Shown piece by piece: positions 31,794-41,563 of a DNA stretch of 64,000 nucleotides. Location of the stretch: the NCBI GenBank assembly GCA_938007965.1, contig CALLMH010000053.1, forward strand, positions 1 to 64,000. The letters are read 5' to 3'. The first letter of the stretch is position 1; the number at the start of each line of letters is the position of its first letter. The position numbers were made by a program, and so were the translations under genes. Source of the stretch: an uncultured Saprospiraceae bacterium (GTDB lineage Bacteria > Bacteroidota > Bacteroidia > Chitinophagales > Saprospiraceae). The notes beneath the pieces were generated by a model. It saw nothing but the letters and a program-made list of their open reading frames with translations, was not told the DNA's origin and did no database searches.

Positions 31794-31968
31794 TCTTTCT
31801 TTATTTAAAATCTTTCAATTCTTGCGCTTTAGTAGAACAAGATACCGAACTTATTAAGTCAAGAAGTTCGATCAAAATTCCCACAAATCTAATTTTCTTT
31901 TTGATTTGTTTAGACTAGTTTTTCAATTAACTAAAAAAATAACCTCAACTTACTGATAATGAGAAGTA

Positions 31969-33039
31969 TTATATAATCAACATTGCATCACCGTAACTAA
32001 AAAATTTGTACTTTTCTTTAATTGCTTCCTGATACGCATCCATGATTAAGTCTCTACCTCCGAATGCACAAGTCATAATAACGAGACTCGATTTCGGCAA
32101 ATGGAAGTTTGTAATCATTGAATTTGCTATGTTGAACTCAAACGGAGGATATACGAACAGATTCGTCCATCCCTCAGCTGTTTTTAGATTTTTAGTTGCA
32201 GATACTCCCGATTCTATGGTCCTCATAGATGTCGTCCCTACTCCACAGACTCTTCTATTTTCGGCTTTTGCTTTGTTGACAACATCTACAGCCTCCTGTA
32301 AGATCTTGAAATATTCAGCATCCATCTTATGCTTCGATAGATCTTCTACATCGATAGATCTAAATGTACCCAAGCCTACATGCAGGGTAACATCGGCGAA
32401 TGTGATTCCTTTGATCTCTAATCTAGTGAGCAATTCTCTACTGAAGTGTAATCCTGCAGTAGGTGCAGCCACCGCTCCTAATTCCTTAGCATACACGGTT
32501 TGATATCTTTCGGCATCCAAAGGCTCAGGTTCTCTATCTATATACTTAGGAAGTGGCGTGTTTCCTAACCTCTTCAATACCGCTCTAAACTCTTCATCAT
32601 CACCATCATAGAAAAATCTAATCGTCCTTCCTCTACTCGTAGTATTATCTACTACCTCAGCTACAAGGATATTCTCATCAGGATTCTCTTTTGGAGAGAA
32701 ATACAGTTTGTTTCCCACTCTGATCTTCCTAGCTGGATCTACTAATACATCCCATAATCTCGCGTCAGAATTTAATTCCCTTAATAAGAAAACCTCAATC
32801 TTAGCACCTGTCTTTTCCTTCTGTCCGTACATTCTCGCTGGAAAGACTTTGGTATTATTGAATATGAAAGCATCACCCTCTTCAAAATAATCAAGTACAT
32901 CCTTGAATTGTTTGTGTTCTATCTTACCTGATTCTTTATGTACGACCATTAATCTAGATTCGTCTCTTCTCTCAGAAGGATACATTGCTACCAATTCTTC
33001 AGGTAGTTCAAAATTAAATTGTGAAAGTTTAGTTCTCAT
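31969..33039 (-). CDS. queA: S-adenosylmethionine:tRNA ribosyltransferase-isomerase
   Basis: 356 residues, the usual family length. It transfers and isomerises the ribosyl part of SAM onto 7-aminomethyl-deazaguanine in tRNA to make epoxyqueuosine. Signature stretches: [19 protein letters not shown] at the N-terminus, [31 protein letters not shown] near residue 190, [13 protein letters not shown], and [15 protein letters not shown]. No other queuosine gene is in the window. It is a single-gene unit transcribed away from the ABC permease across a 270-base divergent spacer. Confidence 0.97.
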   Translation of the reverse strand: MRTKLSQFNFELPEELVAMYPSERRDESRLMVVHKESGKIEHKQFKDVLDYFEEGDAFIFNNTKVFPARMYGQKEKTGAKIEVFLLRELNSDARLWDVLVDPARKIRVGNKLYFSPKENPDENILVAEVVDNTTSRGRTIRFFYDGDDEEFRAVLKRLGNTPLPKYIDREPEPLDAERYQTVYAKELGAVAAPTAGLHFSRELLTRLEIKGITFADVTLHVGLGTFRSIDVEDLSKHKMDAEYFKILQEAVDVVNKAKAENRRVCGVGTTSMRTIESGVSATKNLKTAEGWTNLFVYPPFEFNIANSMITNFHLPKSSLVIMTCAFGGRDLIMDAYQEAIKEKYKFFSYGDAMLII

Positions 33040-33309
33040 ATTTTAATATTCTCTTTTTAAAGCCTGCAAAAGTAATAATTTCACTAAGAAATACATCATA
33101 CTGATATATCATTGGATAATTACCATTTAATAACATCTACAATCATGCCGTATATTTAAAAAAGATCATTCTAGTTATTGAATAGTAAAGGTGACATAGC
33201 TCGTATATATGATCGTCTTCTATTCTTTGACCGATTAATAGTATTCATTTATCGAAAGATTGCAAATATCTCTTAAATAGAAAGTAAATTGCGGTAAGTT
33301 AGTTCTACA

Positions 33310-34563
33310 ATGAAAGTATTTTTTAAAATTATATACGAATCTATGGTTCAGGCACTCCAATCTTTGATTGGAAATAAGCTTAGGACATTTCTATCTCTAC
33401 TAGGGATTACTATAGGCATATTCTGTATCATCGCAGTAAAGTCCGCGGTCGATTCTCTAGAGCAATCTATCAAATCAGGATTCAATGAACTGGGAAGTGA
33501 TGTATTATACGTAGATAAAATGCCCTGGGGAGAAGACCCAAATCAGAACTACTGGAAATATGCAAAAAGACCCGATGCGAGTTTCAAAGACTTCGAAGCT
33601 ATATCAGAAAAATCAAAACTTACAGATATCGCTGCTTACACCGTATTTACGGGTGGTAAAACTATAAAATATAAGTCAAGCTCCGTATCCAATACTTTCA
33701 TCATGGGATCTACTTATGATTACAGAGAATTACAAAATCTAGAAATAGAACGAGGGAGATATCTCACTCAACAAGAATATATTACTGGAGCCAACAAATT
33801 GGTTTTGGGTTTTCAGACTGCCGAAGCACTATTCAACACTATAGACCCAATTGGTAAATATGTAAAACTATTCGGTCAGAAATTCCAAGTCATCGGAGTA
33901 TTGAAATCGGAAGGAGATAATCCATTTAACTTCCTAAACTTTGATGAAGTAATATGGGTATCATTTACCAATATCAAACGATATGTCAATACCAATGAAA
34001 ACAGCCGTATCGGGAGGATGCTAAATATCAAAGCGGAAGATGGAGTCGATGTGGAAGAACTAAAAGGTGAGGTAACCAGCATTCTCCGAGCCTCTAGAAG
34101 ATTAAAACCTAAAGAAGATGAAAACTTTGCCTTGAATGAGCTATCAGCATTATCAGGTGTGCTCGATGCTGTATTTGGAGTGCTTAATATAGTCGGTCTA
34201 CTTATTGGAATATTTGCATTGATTGTAGGCATGTTTAGTGTAGCCAATATCATGTTTGTATCTGTAAAAGAAAGGACCAATATCATAGGCATCAAAAAAG
34301 CGCTGGGTGCTAAGCGCTTTATGATTCTACTAGAGTTTTTGATAGAATCTATCATTCTGTGCATGTTTGGAGGCTTGATCGGATTAGGACTTGTGCTGGT
34401 AGCATTAAAGGCCATCTCCTCTGCGATACCTTTCGAGATGTATCTATCTACTAACAACGTAGTAGTCGGCGTTACGGTCTCGGTGGTCGTAGGTATAATC
34501 AGTGGTATCATCCCAGCCATCCAAGCAAGCAAGTTAGATCCTGTGGTAGCTATGAGAGGTTAG
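33310..34563 (+). CDS. MacB/FtsX-type ABC transporter permease
   Basis: 417 residues. One N-terminal membrane segment (about 22-45, TFLSLLGITIGIFCIIAV), a periplasmic MacB-type core domain (about 50-275), and three C-terminal segments (about 285-400) with the FtsX motif VANIMFVSVKERTNIIGIKKALGA, ending in the family's DPVVAMRG. Such permeases work with an ATPase in mechanotransmission, lipoprotein release or macrolide/peptide export. No ATPase gene lies next to it, so the partner must be encoded elsewhere. The N-terminal stretch QALQSLIGNKLRTFLSLLG is standard. Substrate unknown. Confidence 0.93.
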   Translation: MKVFFKIIYESMVQALQSLIGNKLRTFLSLLGITIGIFCIIAVKSAVDSLEQSIKSGFNELGSDVLYVDKMPWGEDPNQNYWKYAKRPDASFKDFEAISEKSKLTDIAAYTVFTGGKTIKYKSSSVSNTFIMGSTYDYRELQNLEIERGRYLTQQEYITGANKLVLGFQTAEALFNTIDPIGKYVKLFGQKFQVIGVLKSEGDNPFNFLNFDEVIWVSFTNIKRYVNTNENSRIGRMLNIKAEDGVDVEELKGEVTSILRASRRLKPKEDENFALNELSALSGVLDAVFGVLNIVGLLIGIFALIVGMFSVANIMFVSVKERTNIIGIKKALGAKRFMILLEFLIESIILCMFGGLIGLGLVLVALKAISSAIPFEMYLSTNNVVVGVTVSVVVGIISGIIPAIQASKLDPVVAMRG

Positions 34564-34580
34564 TACGTTTTAGCCTTATG

Positions 34581-35450
34581 TTATCCGCCAGCTTCTTTTT
34601 CAATATGAAATTTTTCGTCTATCTTCTCCAAGTCTTCTATCTCGCATAATTCAATTAGTTTTTCTATCAGATTGTTGGCTATTCTTGGGGGAAACATTGA
34701 TTTCAAAAATTTTCTCTTACCATTGAAGTAAATTATTATTGTTTTAATTGAACCGTCACAACAAGTAATTCCGTCGAATTCAAGAGAGTTTAAATTACAA
34801 GTTTGTACGGATTCAATTAAATCTTCTAAAGTACTATTATCCAACTTACCTTGATAATATCCGATAGTAAGAGAGTCGACCTCATATTTCCTGCGCTTTA
34901 TTTTGTTGTAAACGATTTCCTTATGCAATCTAATATTTCCTTCGCTATCAATTTCTAAGTGATAAATCGGACAATGACCAAAACAGTTAGTCGTATGAAA
35001 TATGATCCTATCAAATTGGATTGTTGAATCAATAGCATACTTTTGCTTTATAAGTCTAATAGTATCTCTATTCTGAAATAGCTTGATAGATTTATCACTT
35101 ATTGGTCTTATTGTCAAGAATGAGTCAGAGACACTATATATTCTGAAATCAAATTTGTCAATATAGAGTTTTTCAAAATTTGTCTCCGAAGAATAATACC
35201 TATTTTGAAAGCTCATGGTATCACCTAACAATTCAAAATATTTATTATTTCCGTTTCCATTTATACATACAAAATTTGAATTTCCAAGTTTTGAACCGGG
35301 CGCCTGAATTTCAAAATAATCATTTATTGCATTGACCCAAGTTCCCTGCACATCATCAAATTCAATAGTTTTTTTGTCACTGCATCCATTCGTCAGAATT
35401 AGTAATAATAAACATGTTAGTAGATTAGTATATTTCGAATTGCATTTCAT
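34581..35450 (-). CDS. DUF6438-type lipoprotein
   Basis: 289 residues from the ATG at 35450, chosen over the ATG 60 bases upstream because it places a short basic N-terminus before a hydrophobic core and a lipobox ending LTNGC (Cys at about residue 23). The mature protein has a domain at about 145-260 with HTTNCFGHCPIYHLEIDSEG, the hallmark of DUF6438, plus a later Cys pair in FDGITCCDGSIKTI. Function unknown. Its base composition is more AT-rich and codon use less uniform than the neighbouring conserved genes. It converges with the ABC permease, 17 bases apart. Confidence 0.75.
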   Translation of the reverse strand: MKCNSKYTNLLTCLLLLILTNGCSDKKTIEFDDVQGTWVNAINDYFEIQAPGSKLGNSNFVCINGNGNNKYFELLGDTMSFQNRYYSSETNFEKLYIDKFDFRIYSVSDSFLTIRPISDKSIKLFQNRDTIRLIKQKYAIDSTIQFDRIIFHTTNCFGHCPIYHLEIDSEGNIRLHKEIVYNKIKRRKYEVDSLTIGYYQGKLDNSTLEDLIESVQTCNLNSLEFDGITCCDGSIKTIIIYFNGKRKFLKSMFPPRIANNLIEKLIELCEIEDLEKIDEKFHIEKEAGG

Positions 35451-35986
35451 TCTATTTCTAATAATGTTTTTCTCAATTACACCGCGATTATAAATATACG
35501 TCGTGACCAATGTTTGCTAGACAAGTCCTTCATGTATATCGAGATTTAGTGTTTTTTATACATTTTTTGATTTCAATCATCTATATTAATCAAAAATTCC
35601 GTCATTTTTAACTACACAATGACGAAATACTCCTTCTTTTAATTTTAGACATCACGATAGCAATTCTACTCAAAGAAACCATCTCGAAGTCTAAAGAAAA
35701 TATCAAGAATACAATACTCTCCATCGCATCAAATTATAATCACCCAATCAAATAAGTAGAACACCAAAAAAAACATTATACATTTTGCAATTACGTCTTT
35801 TTTCCATCCTTAACCCATCCATTGTTCAATTTTTAGTCGAAGCCGTACGGATTTCGTCTCCCAATTATACGTAAACAGTATTTTTTAAATTGATATTAAA
35901 ATTATTACACAAGTAACCAAATAATCTTGCTGACGTCACAAGATAAACGACTTGAATAACGTTTTTCACAGTATATTTGGAGTATT
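35451..35986. other. 536-base gene-free divergent region
   Basis: This is an AT-rich spacer between the DUF6438 lipoprotein and the second PorE-like gene; both promoters should be here. The only clear structure is a near-perfect palindrome, CTTGCTGACGTCACAAG, at 35926-35942. TTTGGAG just before the ATG at 35987 may serve as a ribosome binding site. Confidence 0.5.
35926..35942. promoter_or_regulatory. 17-base palindrome upstream of PorE-like gene
   Basis: CTTG and CAAG arms flank TGACGTCA, with one unpaired C. It lies 45 bases before the start codon. The position and symmetry suit a dimeric regulator's operator; this is inference only. Confidence 0.35.
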
Positions 35987-37939
35987 ATGAAGAAGAGATT
36001 AACAAAAATAGGGCTATTGGTAGGCATCATCATGATCACGGTGCTATCTACCTCATATGCTCAAGTGGTCAAATCAAGAAAGGATTTGGACAAAAAATCA
36101 CTTAAAAATTATAAGAAAGCAATCTCAGAAGGTCGAAACGGAAAATTTGACAAGAGCCTCAAACTGTATGATAAAGTACTCAAGAAGCATCCCATGTTTA
36201 TTGATGCACAACTCCGTAAAGCAGGAATGCTTCACAATATGGAAAAATTCGATCTATCGGCAAAAGCATTCGAAGACGCGATAGCCATGGCACCAGAATA
36301 TGATCCTCAGATGTATTACTCGTTGGCGATCGTGTATAGAGATTTGAAAAATTATGATTTGGCAGCTCGTAATTTCCAATTTTACATTGACAAAAGTAAT
36401 GATGAGAAACGAAAAATCAGAGCGGCAGATCTAAGGGATAGGGCCGCATTTGCACATGAAGCTACTACCAACCCCGTACCATTCGACCCGAAAAAAGTAG
36501 GTGGAGACGTTTGTTCCGATTACTCAGAATACGCACCGATGATGAACATAGAAGGCGATCGCATGATATTCACCAGACGAGTAGGCGGTCAAGAAGACTT
36601 CTATATCGCCGAGGTCAAGGATGGAGAATTTATCCGTGTGGCTGAAATCGAAGGATTGAATACACCCCAAAACGAAGGCATACATACTATATCTGCGGAT
36701 GGACGTACGATGATATTTACCGCTTGTGACCGAAGGAAGACTGGTATAGGATCTTGTGATCTATATTATGCGAATCTTGACTCTGATTACTGGACTATAC
36801 CGAGCAACATGGGTAAGGTGGTCAATTCAGTGCTCTGGGATTCTCAGCCAAGTCTATCTGCAGATGGAAAGACATTATTCTTCAGCAGTGGAAGACAAGA
36901 TGGTTATGGAGGCAACGATATATGGATGACTACTAAGACAGATTCTAGTGGATGGTTGTTCCCAACGCTACTTCCAGAAGAAATTAATACCTCTGGCAAT
37001 GAAGAATCACCTTTCATACATCCTGATGGCCAAACGCTATATTTCAGATCTGACAAACATATCGGCATGGGTGGGTATGATATTTTCTATTCCAGATATA
37101 TAGACAGTACCAATACATGGACACCCGCTAAGAATATAGGTTACCCCATCAATACAGAAGGCTCTGAAGGCGCTCTATCTGTATCATTAGATGGTACGAC
37201 CGCCTACTTCGCATCCGATATGGCGTATCTTGATGATAAGTCCAATGCCAACTTAGATATTTACAGTTTCAAGTTGTATCCAGAGGCAAGGCCGCGACTT
37301 ACCACATTCGTAAAAGCTCAAATTAAGGATAGAGAAACAGGCCTCCCCTTGAGCGCAGACTATAGGATCGAAGTCCTAACCGGTCAATCATCACCAAGCT
37401 ATGGTAAGGCGGACGAGCGAGGTTCATTTATCAATAGTCTGTTGACCAATCAATCGTACGCACTATTCGTAACCATGGATGGATACGTACATCATTCTGA
37501 AAACTTTGATCTCGTAGGTGTCCAAGATGCTATTAATCCGTACATTTTAGATATTGAACTTACTCAGGCGAAACTACCAGATGCTAATACTCAGGTCTCG
37601 TCCGAACCAATCGTGCTCAATAATATATTCTTCGATTCTGGTCAGGCCACGCTGAAGCCAGCTTCTGACTTCGAACTGAATACACTTGCCCAAGATCTGA
37701 AAGACAATCCAAGCATCAAAATACAGATCATAGGTCATACAGATAATGTTGGGACTGAAAACGACAATCAAAAACTATCAGAAGCTAGAGCAAAAGCTGT
37801 CGCAGCTGCGTTAGTAAGTAGAGGAATCGATTACAGTAGAGTTTCTTATCTAGGACTAGGAGAATCTCAACCAATCGCTGATAATGACACAGAATCCGGC
37901 AGAAAGAAAAACAGGAGAACAGAATTTATTTTGAAATAA
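35987..37939 (+). CDS. PorE-like TPR / propeller / OmpA protein
   Basis: 650 residues. Signal peptide (1-25, TSYAQ); TPR repeats (about 38-140, DKSLKLYDKVLKKHPMFIDA and KAFEDAIAMAPEYDP); PD40 propeller (about 165-430, ADGKTLFFSSGRQDGYGGND, GQTLYFRSDKHIGMGGYD); CarboxypepD_reg-like domain (about 440-520); OmpA domain (about 541-650, NNIFFDSGQATLKPAS, IIGHTDNVGTENDNQKLSEA, NRRTEFIL). This is the complete PorE layout, without the DUF1573 extension carried by the paralog at 22775. PorE bridges the T9SS to peptidoglycan. No PorP/SprF is adjacent; a lipoprotein gene follows 11 bases downstream, probably on the same mRNA. Confidence 0.92.
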   Translation: MKKRLTKIGLLVGIIMITVLSTSYAQVVKSRKDLDKKSLKNYKKAISEGRNGKFDKSLKLYDKVLKKHPMFIDAQLRKAGMLHNMEKFDLSAKAFEDAIAMAPEYDPQMYYSLAIVYRDLKNYDLAARNFQFYIDKSNDEKRKIRAADLRDRAAFAHEATTNPVPFDPKKVGGDVCSDYSEYAPMMNIEGDRMIFTRRVGGQEDFYIAEVKDGEFIRVAEIEGLNTPQNEGIHTISADGRTMIFTACDRRKTGIGSCDLYYANLDSDYWTIPSNMGKVVNSVLWDSQPSLSADGKTLFFSSGRQDGYGGNDIWMTTKTDSSGWLFPTLLPEEINTSGNEESPFIHPDGQTLYFRSDKHIGMGGYDIFYSRYIDSTNTWTPAKNIGYPINTEGSEGALSVSLDGTTAYFASDMAYLDDKSNANLDIYSFKLYPEARPRLTTFVKAQIKDRETGLPLSADYRIEVLTGQSSPSYGKADERGSFINSLLTNQSYALFVTMDGYVHHSENFDLVGVQDAINPYILDIELTQAKLPDANTQVSSEPIVLNNIFFDSGQATLKPASDFELNTLAQDLKDNPSIKIQIIGHTDNVGTENDNQKLSEARAKAVAAALVSRGIDYSRVSYLGLGESQPIADNDTESGRKKNRRTEFILK

Positions 37940-37950
37940 AAACAAGTAAA

Positions 37951-38478
37951 TTGAAAAAACTCATATATATAATAGCACTTGGAGTAATATCCATTTTTAG
38001 CTCTTGCGAAGAATCCGCAGATCCACTATTCTTTGTAAACGTAGAACGGACATTCGAGATTCCAGGAAACTTAAACACAATAGAAACTCACTTCTTCGAA
38101 CTGAAGAATATACCTGTACTCTTAGAGGAGAATCTAGCGGTATTCAATAGGACAGAAGATGACATCGTGGCTGTGAATCCGGCCGATGCGCAGATATCCT
38201 CTGTGTTCAATGACATCGATTGGACATTCATACAACGCATAGAAATATATGCAGTATCTAGAGTTGACAACAGTAATAAAGTCCGCATGTACTATTCTAA
38301 TGAACCAGATTTTGGGAATAGAAGTCAAATAGGCATGTTCAATTCTTTCGTGGATGTCCAAGAAATATTCAAAGAAGGGCTGATTGATCTAGAAGTAAGA
38401 ATCAAAACGAGAACTTTCGTCCCCGGTAATATTAACGCCGAATTGAATTTCAGCTACGGCGTATTTGATGAAATATAA
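37951..38478 (+). CDS. small lipoprotein, unknown
   Basis: 175 residues with a TTG start 11 bases after the PorE-like stop; the first ATG in frame is too far inside. The TTG start gives KKLIYIIALGVISIFSSC, a good lipoprotein signal with Cys near residue 19. The mature part is beta-rich (VERTFEIPGNLNTIETHFFEL, IQRIEIYAVSR, VRIKTRTFVPGNINAELNFSY) and has no family I recognise. Because it sits between a PorE-like gene and a small protein in one operon, it may be an envelope partner of that OmpA protein, but nothing in the sequence proves this. Confidence 0.7.
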   Translation: MKKLIYIIALGVISIFSSCEESADPLFFVNVERTFEIPGNLNTIETHFFELKNIPVLLEENLAVFNRTEDDIVAVNPADAQISSVFNDIDWTFIQRIEIYAVSRVDNSNKVRMYYSNEPDFGNRSQIGMFNSFVDVQEIFKEGLIDLEVRIKTRTFVPGNINAELNFSYGVFDEI

Positions 38479-38481
38479 GAC

Positions 38482-38781
38482 ATGGAAAAGAAATATAAAT
38501 ATATGGTTGATTGCAACTTAGCACCTTTTACTTTAGAGATGCAAGAGCAGACGCCCCGACAGCGGATGATCGTCGACCGACTATTTAGCCAAGGTATCTT
38601 ATTGAATTACACGCTATCATCAGATCGGTCCAAGCTATGGATAGTAATCCAAGCAGACAGCGAAAGTGAATTACTCCAATATATTGAATCCCTACCCTTG
38701 ACGAAATATAGTGATTATAATTATTCTGAAATCATTTTTCATGAATCTAGTCAGTTTATTCCAAGTATATCATTGAATTGA
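38482..38781 (+). CDS. small protein with muconolactone-isomerase-like fold (tentative)
   Basis: 99 residues, no signal peptide. The pattern of a short strand, helix (QTPRQRMIVDRLFSQGI), strand (LLNYTLSSDRSKLWIVIQ), helix (SESELLQYIESLPL) and strand resembles the ferredoxin-like fold of muconolactone isomerase/YCII-type small proteins, which usually act as dimers. No catalytic residues can be assigned. It starts 3 bases after the lipoprotein stop, so it is the third gene of the PorE-like unit. Confidence 0.6.
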   Translation: MEKKYKYMVDCNLAPFTLEMQEQTPRQRMIVDRLFSQGILLNYTLSSDRSKLWIVIQADSESELLQYIESLPLTKYSDYNYSEIIFHESSQFIPSISLN

Positions 38782-38994
38782 TTTGGATTTTAGGATGCAA
38801 AACAAACGGCACAAAATTTATAATAAACCCTCTAGTAGTCGACATCAACTGGCGGTTCTGTAATTCCAGCTAGTTTATATGGAACAGACTTGGTGAGGTG
38901 TATTCTTCTGATACAACATATTTTACCTACTTTCGTATTTTTATTGGTGTCCCAGTGTGTATTGTAATTTTTTTTTACAATTATCATTATATAT

Positions 38995-40779
38995 ATGAAT
39001 ATCCGAATATATAGAGTCTTCTTATCTCTCTTCTTGGCAGGTCTAGTATCGACTGGCGTCAAAGCTCAAATAAACCTAGACTCCACATACAAGATATCAG
39101 AACTCGAAGTAATGCTGAAAGATGCACAGATCAGCAGAAACAAAGAAAACCTAGCTGCGGTATACTACCTGATGGCACAATTCGAAGCTGAGAATTTCGA
39201 CAACTCTGCTAACGCATTCAAGAACTACGGCAACTCTAGGGAGTATTATAATATTCTCAAGGATAGCTTAATGGTCAGTAAGATAGATAAAGCGATCGGA
39301 ATCGAGTATCTACAATCTGGATATTATCAAGAGTCATTGCAGGCGTTTAATAAGGCACTGACCTACTTCACTAAGGTTAATGATCTCAAAAACATAACCT
39401 ATATCAACTATTATATCAGTCAATTATATAGAGATAAAGTAGATCCTGAGATGGAACTAAAGTACCTCAATAAATCCATCCAACTCAATAAAACCTTAAA
39501 GGATTCTAGTCTGATGGTAGAATTCTTGATCCATAAGATCGGCTCATATGAGACGCTCAACGAATTGGATTCTGCTGAGATGGTCGCTATCCAAACCGTG
39601 GAGCTTAGTAGTAAGATGAAACATCGAGAAAGTATGAGTCGTAGCCTATTCCATCTCGGTGACATAAATGTAAAAAGAGGAAACCTCGACCGAGCGCTCA
39701 AATACTTGAAGGATTCCGAAGAATTTGTCTCACTAAAACCATTCAACACGCATAGAAGGACACTTTATGAGAAAACCTCAGAGGTCTACGAACTGAAAAA
39801 AGACTATAAAAATGCCTATATCTATTCCAAAAAGTACTCAGAATTAAACGATAGCATCCTCAATAAGAACAGGATAGAATCTCAAAATAAATTTGCAGTT
39901 TATTATAAAGTAGATGAAAAAGAAGAGGACAATAAAAAACTTGAACTTGATGTAGAGACAGTAGAAGAAAAAAATAAACAACAAAGAAATGCAATGTATA
40001 TCTTAACTGCTGGATTGGTCATGCTACTTGCTCTTCTATACTATATCATAAATTTCTACAGACAAAAAATAAGAGCAGAAGAAATAATAAACGGACAAAA
40101 ACAGGAAATTAGCGGCCAGAAGATTCGCGAGTTAGAAGATAACATCAAGATAAGCAGTATGCAATCTATGATCGAAGGACAGGAAATAGAGCGGGAAAGA
40201 ATATCAAAAGACCTGCACGATAGCCTTGGTGGCCTATTAAGTACCATCAAACTACAATTCGACAGTGTCCAATCAAAAGTAGACAACATAGGCGATCTCA
40301 AAGAATATAACTCAGCTAATAAAATGCTCGACACCGCAGTGAATGAAGTAAGGTCAATATCCCAAAATCTACAACCTGGAGCACTCACAGAGCTCGGACT
40401 CATAGCGGCACTCAATGATCTCTTCAACAGATTTGATGACGAGACGTATCCAGATATAGATTTCCAGCATTATAGTATTCCTGAGAGGATCCCTACGATG
40501 GTCTCTCTTTCGATATATAGGGTCATCCAAGAACTCCTGCACAATGCTATAAAGCACGCCCAAGCAAACGAGATACTCATCCAAATCAATACCGAGGAAG
40601 ATGAATTGGTGATCCAGTTCGAAGATGATGGTGTAGGCTATGATCCTGAAAACCTCACCAGAAAAGGAATGGGCCTCGAAAATATACAGTCTAGAATCAA
40701 CTACCTCAAAGGGCAACTGACTACCGAATCTTCTGATGGCAATGGGACGAGTACATTGATTCATGTGAGGTATAAGTAG
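38995..40779 (+). CDS. orphan TPR sensor histidine kinase (NarX/DesK type)
   Basis: 594 residues. Signal peptide (1-24), extracytoplasmic TPR-like helices (about 30-330), one membrane segment (about 336-358, YILTAGLVMLLALLYYII), a coiled coil, then a HisKA_3 dimerisation domain with the phospho-accepting His in RERISKDLHDSLGG (His near 408), and a HATPase domain with the N-box QELLHNAIKHAQ (about 505-516) and GVGYDPENLTRKGMGLENIQ. Such Bacteroidota kinases usually pair with a LuxR/NarL response regulator; none is adjacent here. TPR sensors of this type are proposed to sense envelope or nutritional cues; the signal is unknown. Confidence 0.92.
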   Translation: MNIRIYRVFLSLFLAGLVSTGVKAQINLDSTYKISELEVMLKDAQISRNKENLAAVYYLMAQFEAENFDNSANAFKNYGNSREYYNILKDSLMVSKIDKAIGIEYLQSGYYQESLQAFNKALTYFTKVNDLKNITYINYYISQLYRDKVDPEMELKYLNKSIQLNKTLKDSSLMVEFLIHKIGSYETLNELDSAEMVAIQTVELSSKMKHRESMSRSLFHLGDINVKRGNLDRALKYLKDSEEFVSLKPFNTHRRTLYEKTSEVYELKKDYKNAYIYSKKYSELNDSILNKNRIESQNKFAVYYKVDEKEEDNKKLELDVETVEEKNKQQRNAMYILTAGLVMLLALLYYIINFYRQKIRAEEIINGQKQEISGQKIRELEDNIKISSMQSMIEGQEIERERISKDLHDSLGGLLSTIKLQFDSVQSKVDNIGDLKEYNSANKMLDTAVNEVRSISQNLQPGALTELGLIAALNDLFNRFDDETYPDIDFQHYSIPERIPTMVSLSIYRVIQELLHNAIKHAQANEILIQINTEEDELVIQFEDDGVGYDPENLTRKGMGLENIQSRINYLKGQLTTESSDGNGTSTLIHVRYK

Positions 40780-40828
40780 AAAATACTTATTCCTATAACA
40801 ATCGGATAGACAAATGAGAGATATAACC

Positions 40829-40856
40829 AGGGATATCCGTAAATAGACATGTCCCT
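40829..40856. repeat. hairpin at convergent gene ends, copy 1
   Basis: AGGGATAT pairs with ATGTCCCT (7 of 8) around CCGTAAATAGAC. The 18 bases CAGGGATATCCGTAAATA (40828-40845) recur in reverse orientation at 56256-56273. It lies between the histidine kinase and the barrel-protein gene, which point at each other. Confidence 0.55.
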
Positions 40857-40878
40857 AAATCATAGTGCAGATATTATA

Positions 40879-41394
40879 TCAAAATATCTTATAAGATATA
40901 CCAAGGCAAAATCCAGTATTAAATTGAGTATACTCGTGTAATACTGGGATCTCCGTATAATTACTTTCTTCTAACTCAAGACGCAAACTTCCAGGAACAT
41001 ACCTCCTCTTAGTATCCGCCCAACCTATATTGACTATGAATTCATGATCTGCCCCGTATGAGAGACTCAAGCCAAATAATAACACAGGAGCCTGTACATA
41101 ACTGTAAGTATCGAGTCCTAGACCTAGATGTACTCCTATCCCATACATACGGGTAGGCTTCCACATATAATGAGAATTGAGTGCTAAACCCAACTTCTTC
41201 TGAGAAGAAAATACTGGGGTAACTTCACCTCCTATTTCATTGAAATCTACGTAGAAGTCTTCTAACCATGATTTGAATAGACCACCACTCCATACTACTC
41301 CATGCTTCTCGTATGGTTTGGCTTCTGATTCTACTTGTGATATTCCAGATGTCAAAAAAGTAGACACCAATATACTTATGAATAAATAGCGCAT
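40879..41394 (-). CDS. small outer-membrane beta-barrel-like protein
   Basis: 171 residues. Signal peptide (1-19, LTSGISQV); the rest alternates short strands rich in Gly, Tyr and aromatic residues (MYGIGVHLGLGLDTYSYVQ, LLFGLSLSYGADHEFIVNIGW, FCLGISYKIF) and ends in Phe, as outer-membrane barrels do. The size suits an eight-stranded barrel of the kind common in Bacteroidota. I do not recognise a specific family or function. It is a single gene, convergent with the histidine kinase. Confidence 0.65.
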   Translation of the reverse strand: MRYLFISILVSTFLTSGISQVESEAKPYEKHGVVWSGGLFKSWLEDFYVDFNEIGGEVTPVFSSQKKLGLALNSHYMWKPTRMYGIGVHLGLGLDTYSYVQAPVLLFGLSLSYGADHEFIVNIGWADTKRRYVPGSLRLELEESNYTEIPVLHEYTQFNTGFCLGISYKIF

Positions 41395-41563
41395 TTTTTC
41401 AGTTTTAAAAGTTTATCAATTCTCCACCTATCAATACAATGTAATTTGCTACTTCTGGTTGCAAAGCTAAGCCTAATTCTCATCCAAATTCTAACCTTTG
41501 ATCTTGAATATCTTTTATGTTTCCATTATTCTTATAACTTTGAATTCAGAAAAGAGACAAAAG

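Noticed and set aside
33310-34563. ABC permease as evidence for a complete transporter operon
   Set aside because: No ATPase or membrane-fusion gene flanks it; only a lone permease can be supported.
35972-35979. TATATTTG as a promoter box before the PorE-like gene
   Set aside because: It is only 7 bases before the ATG, leaving no leader; TTTGGAG is more likely a ribosome-binding site.
38832-39062. Minus-strand frame of 76 codons over the start of the histidine kinase
   Set aside because: It overlaps the signal peptide codons of a clear gene and shows no protein-like features.
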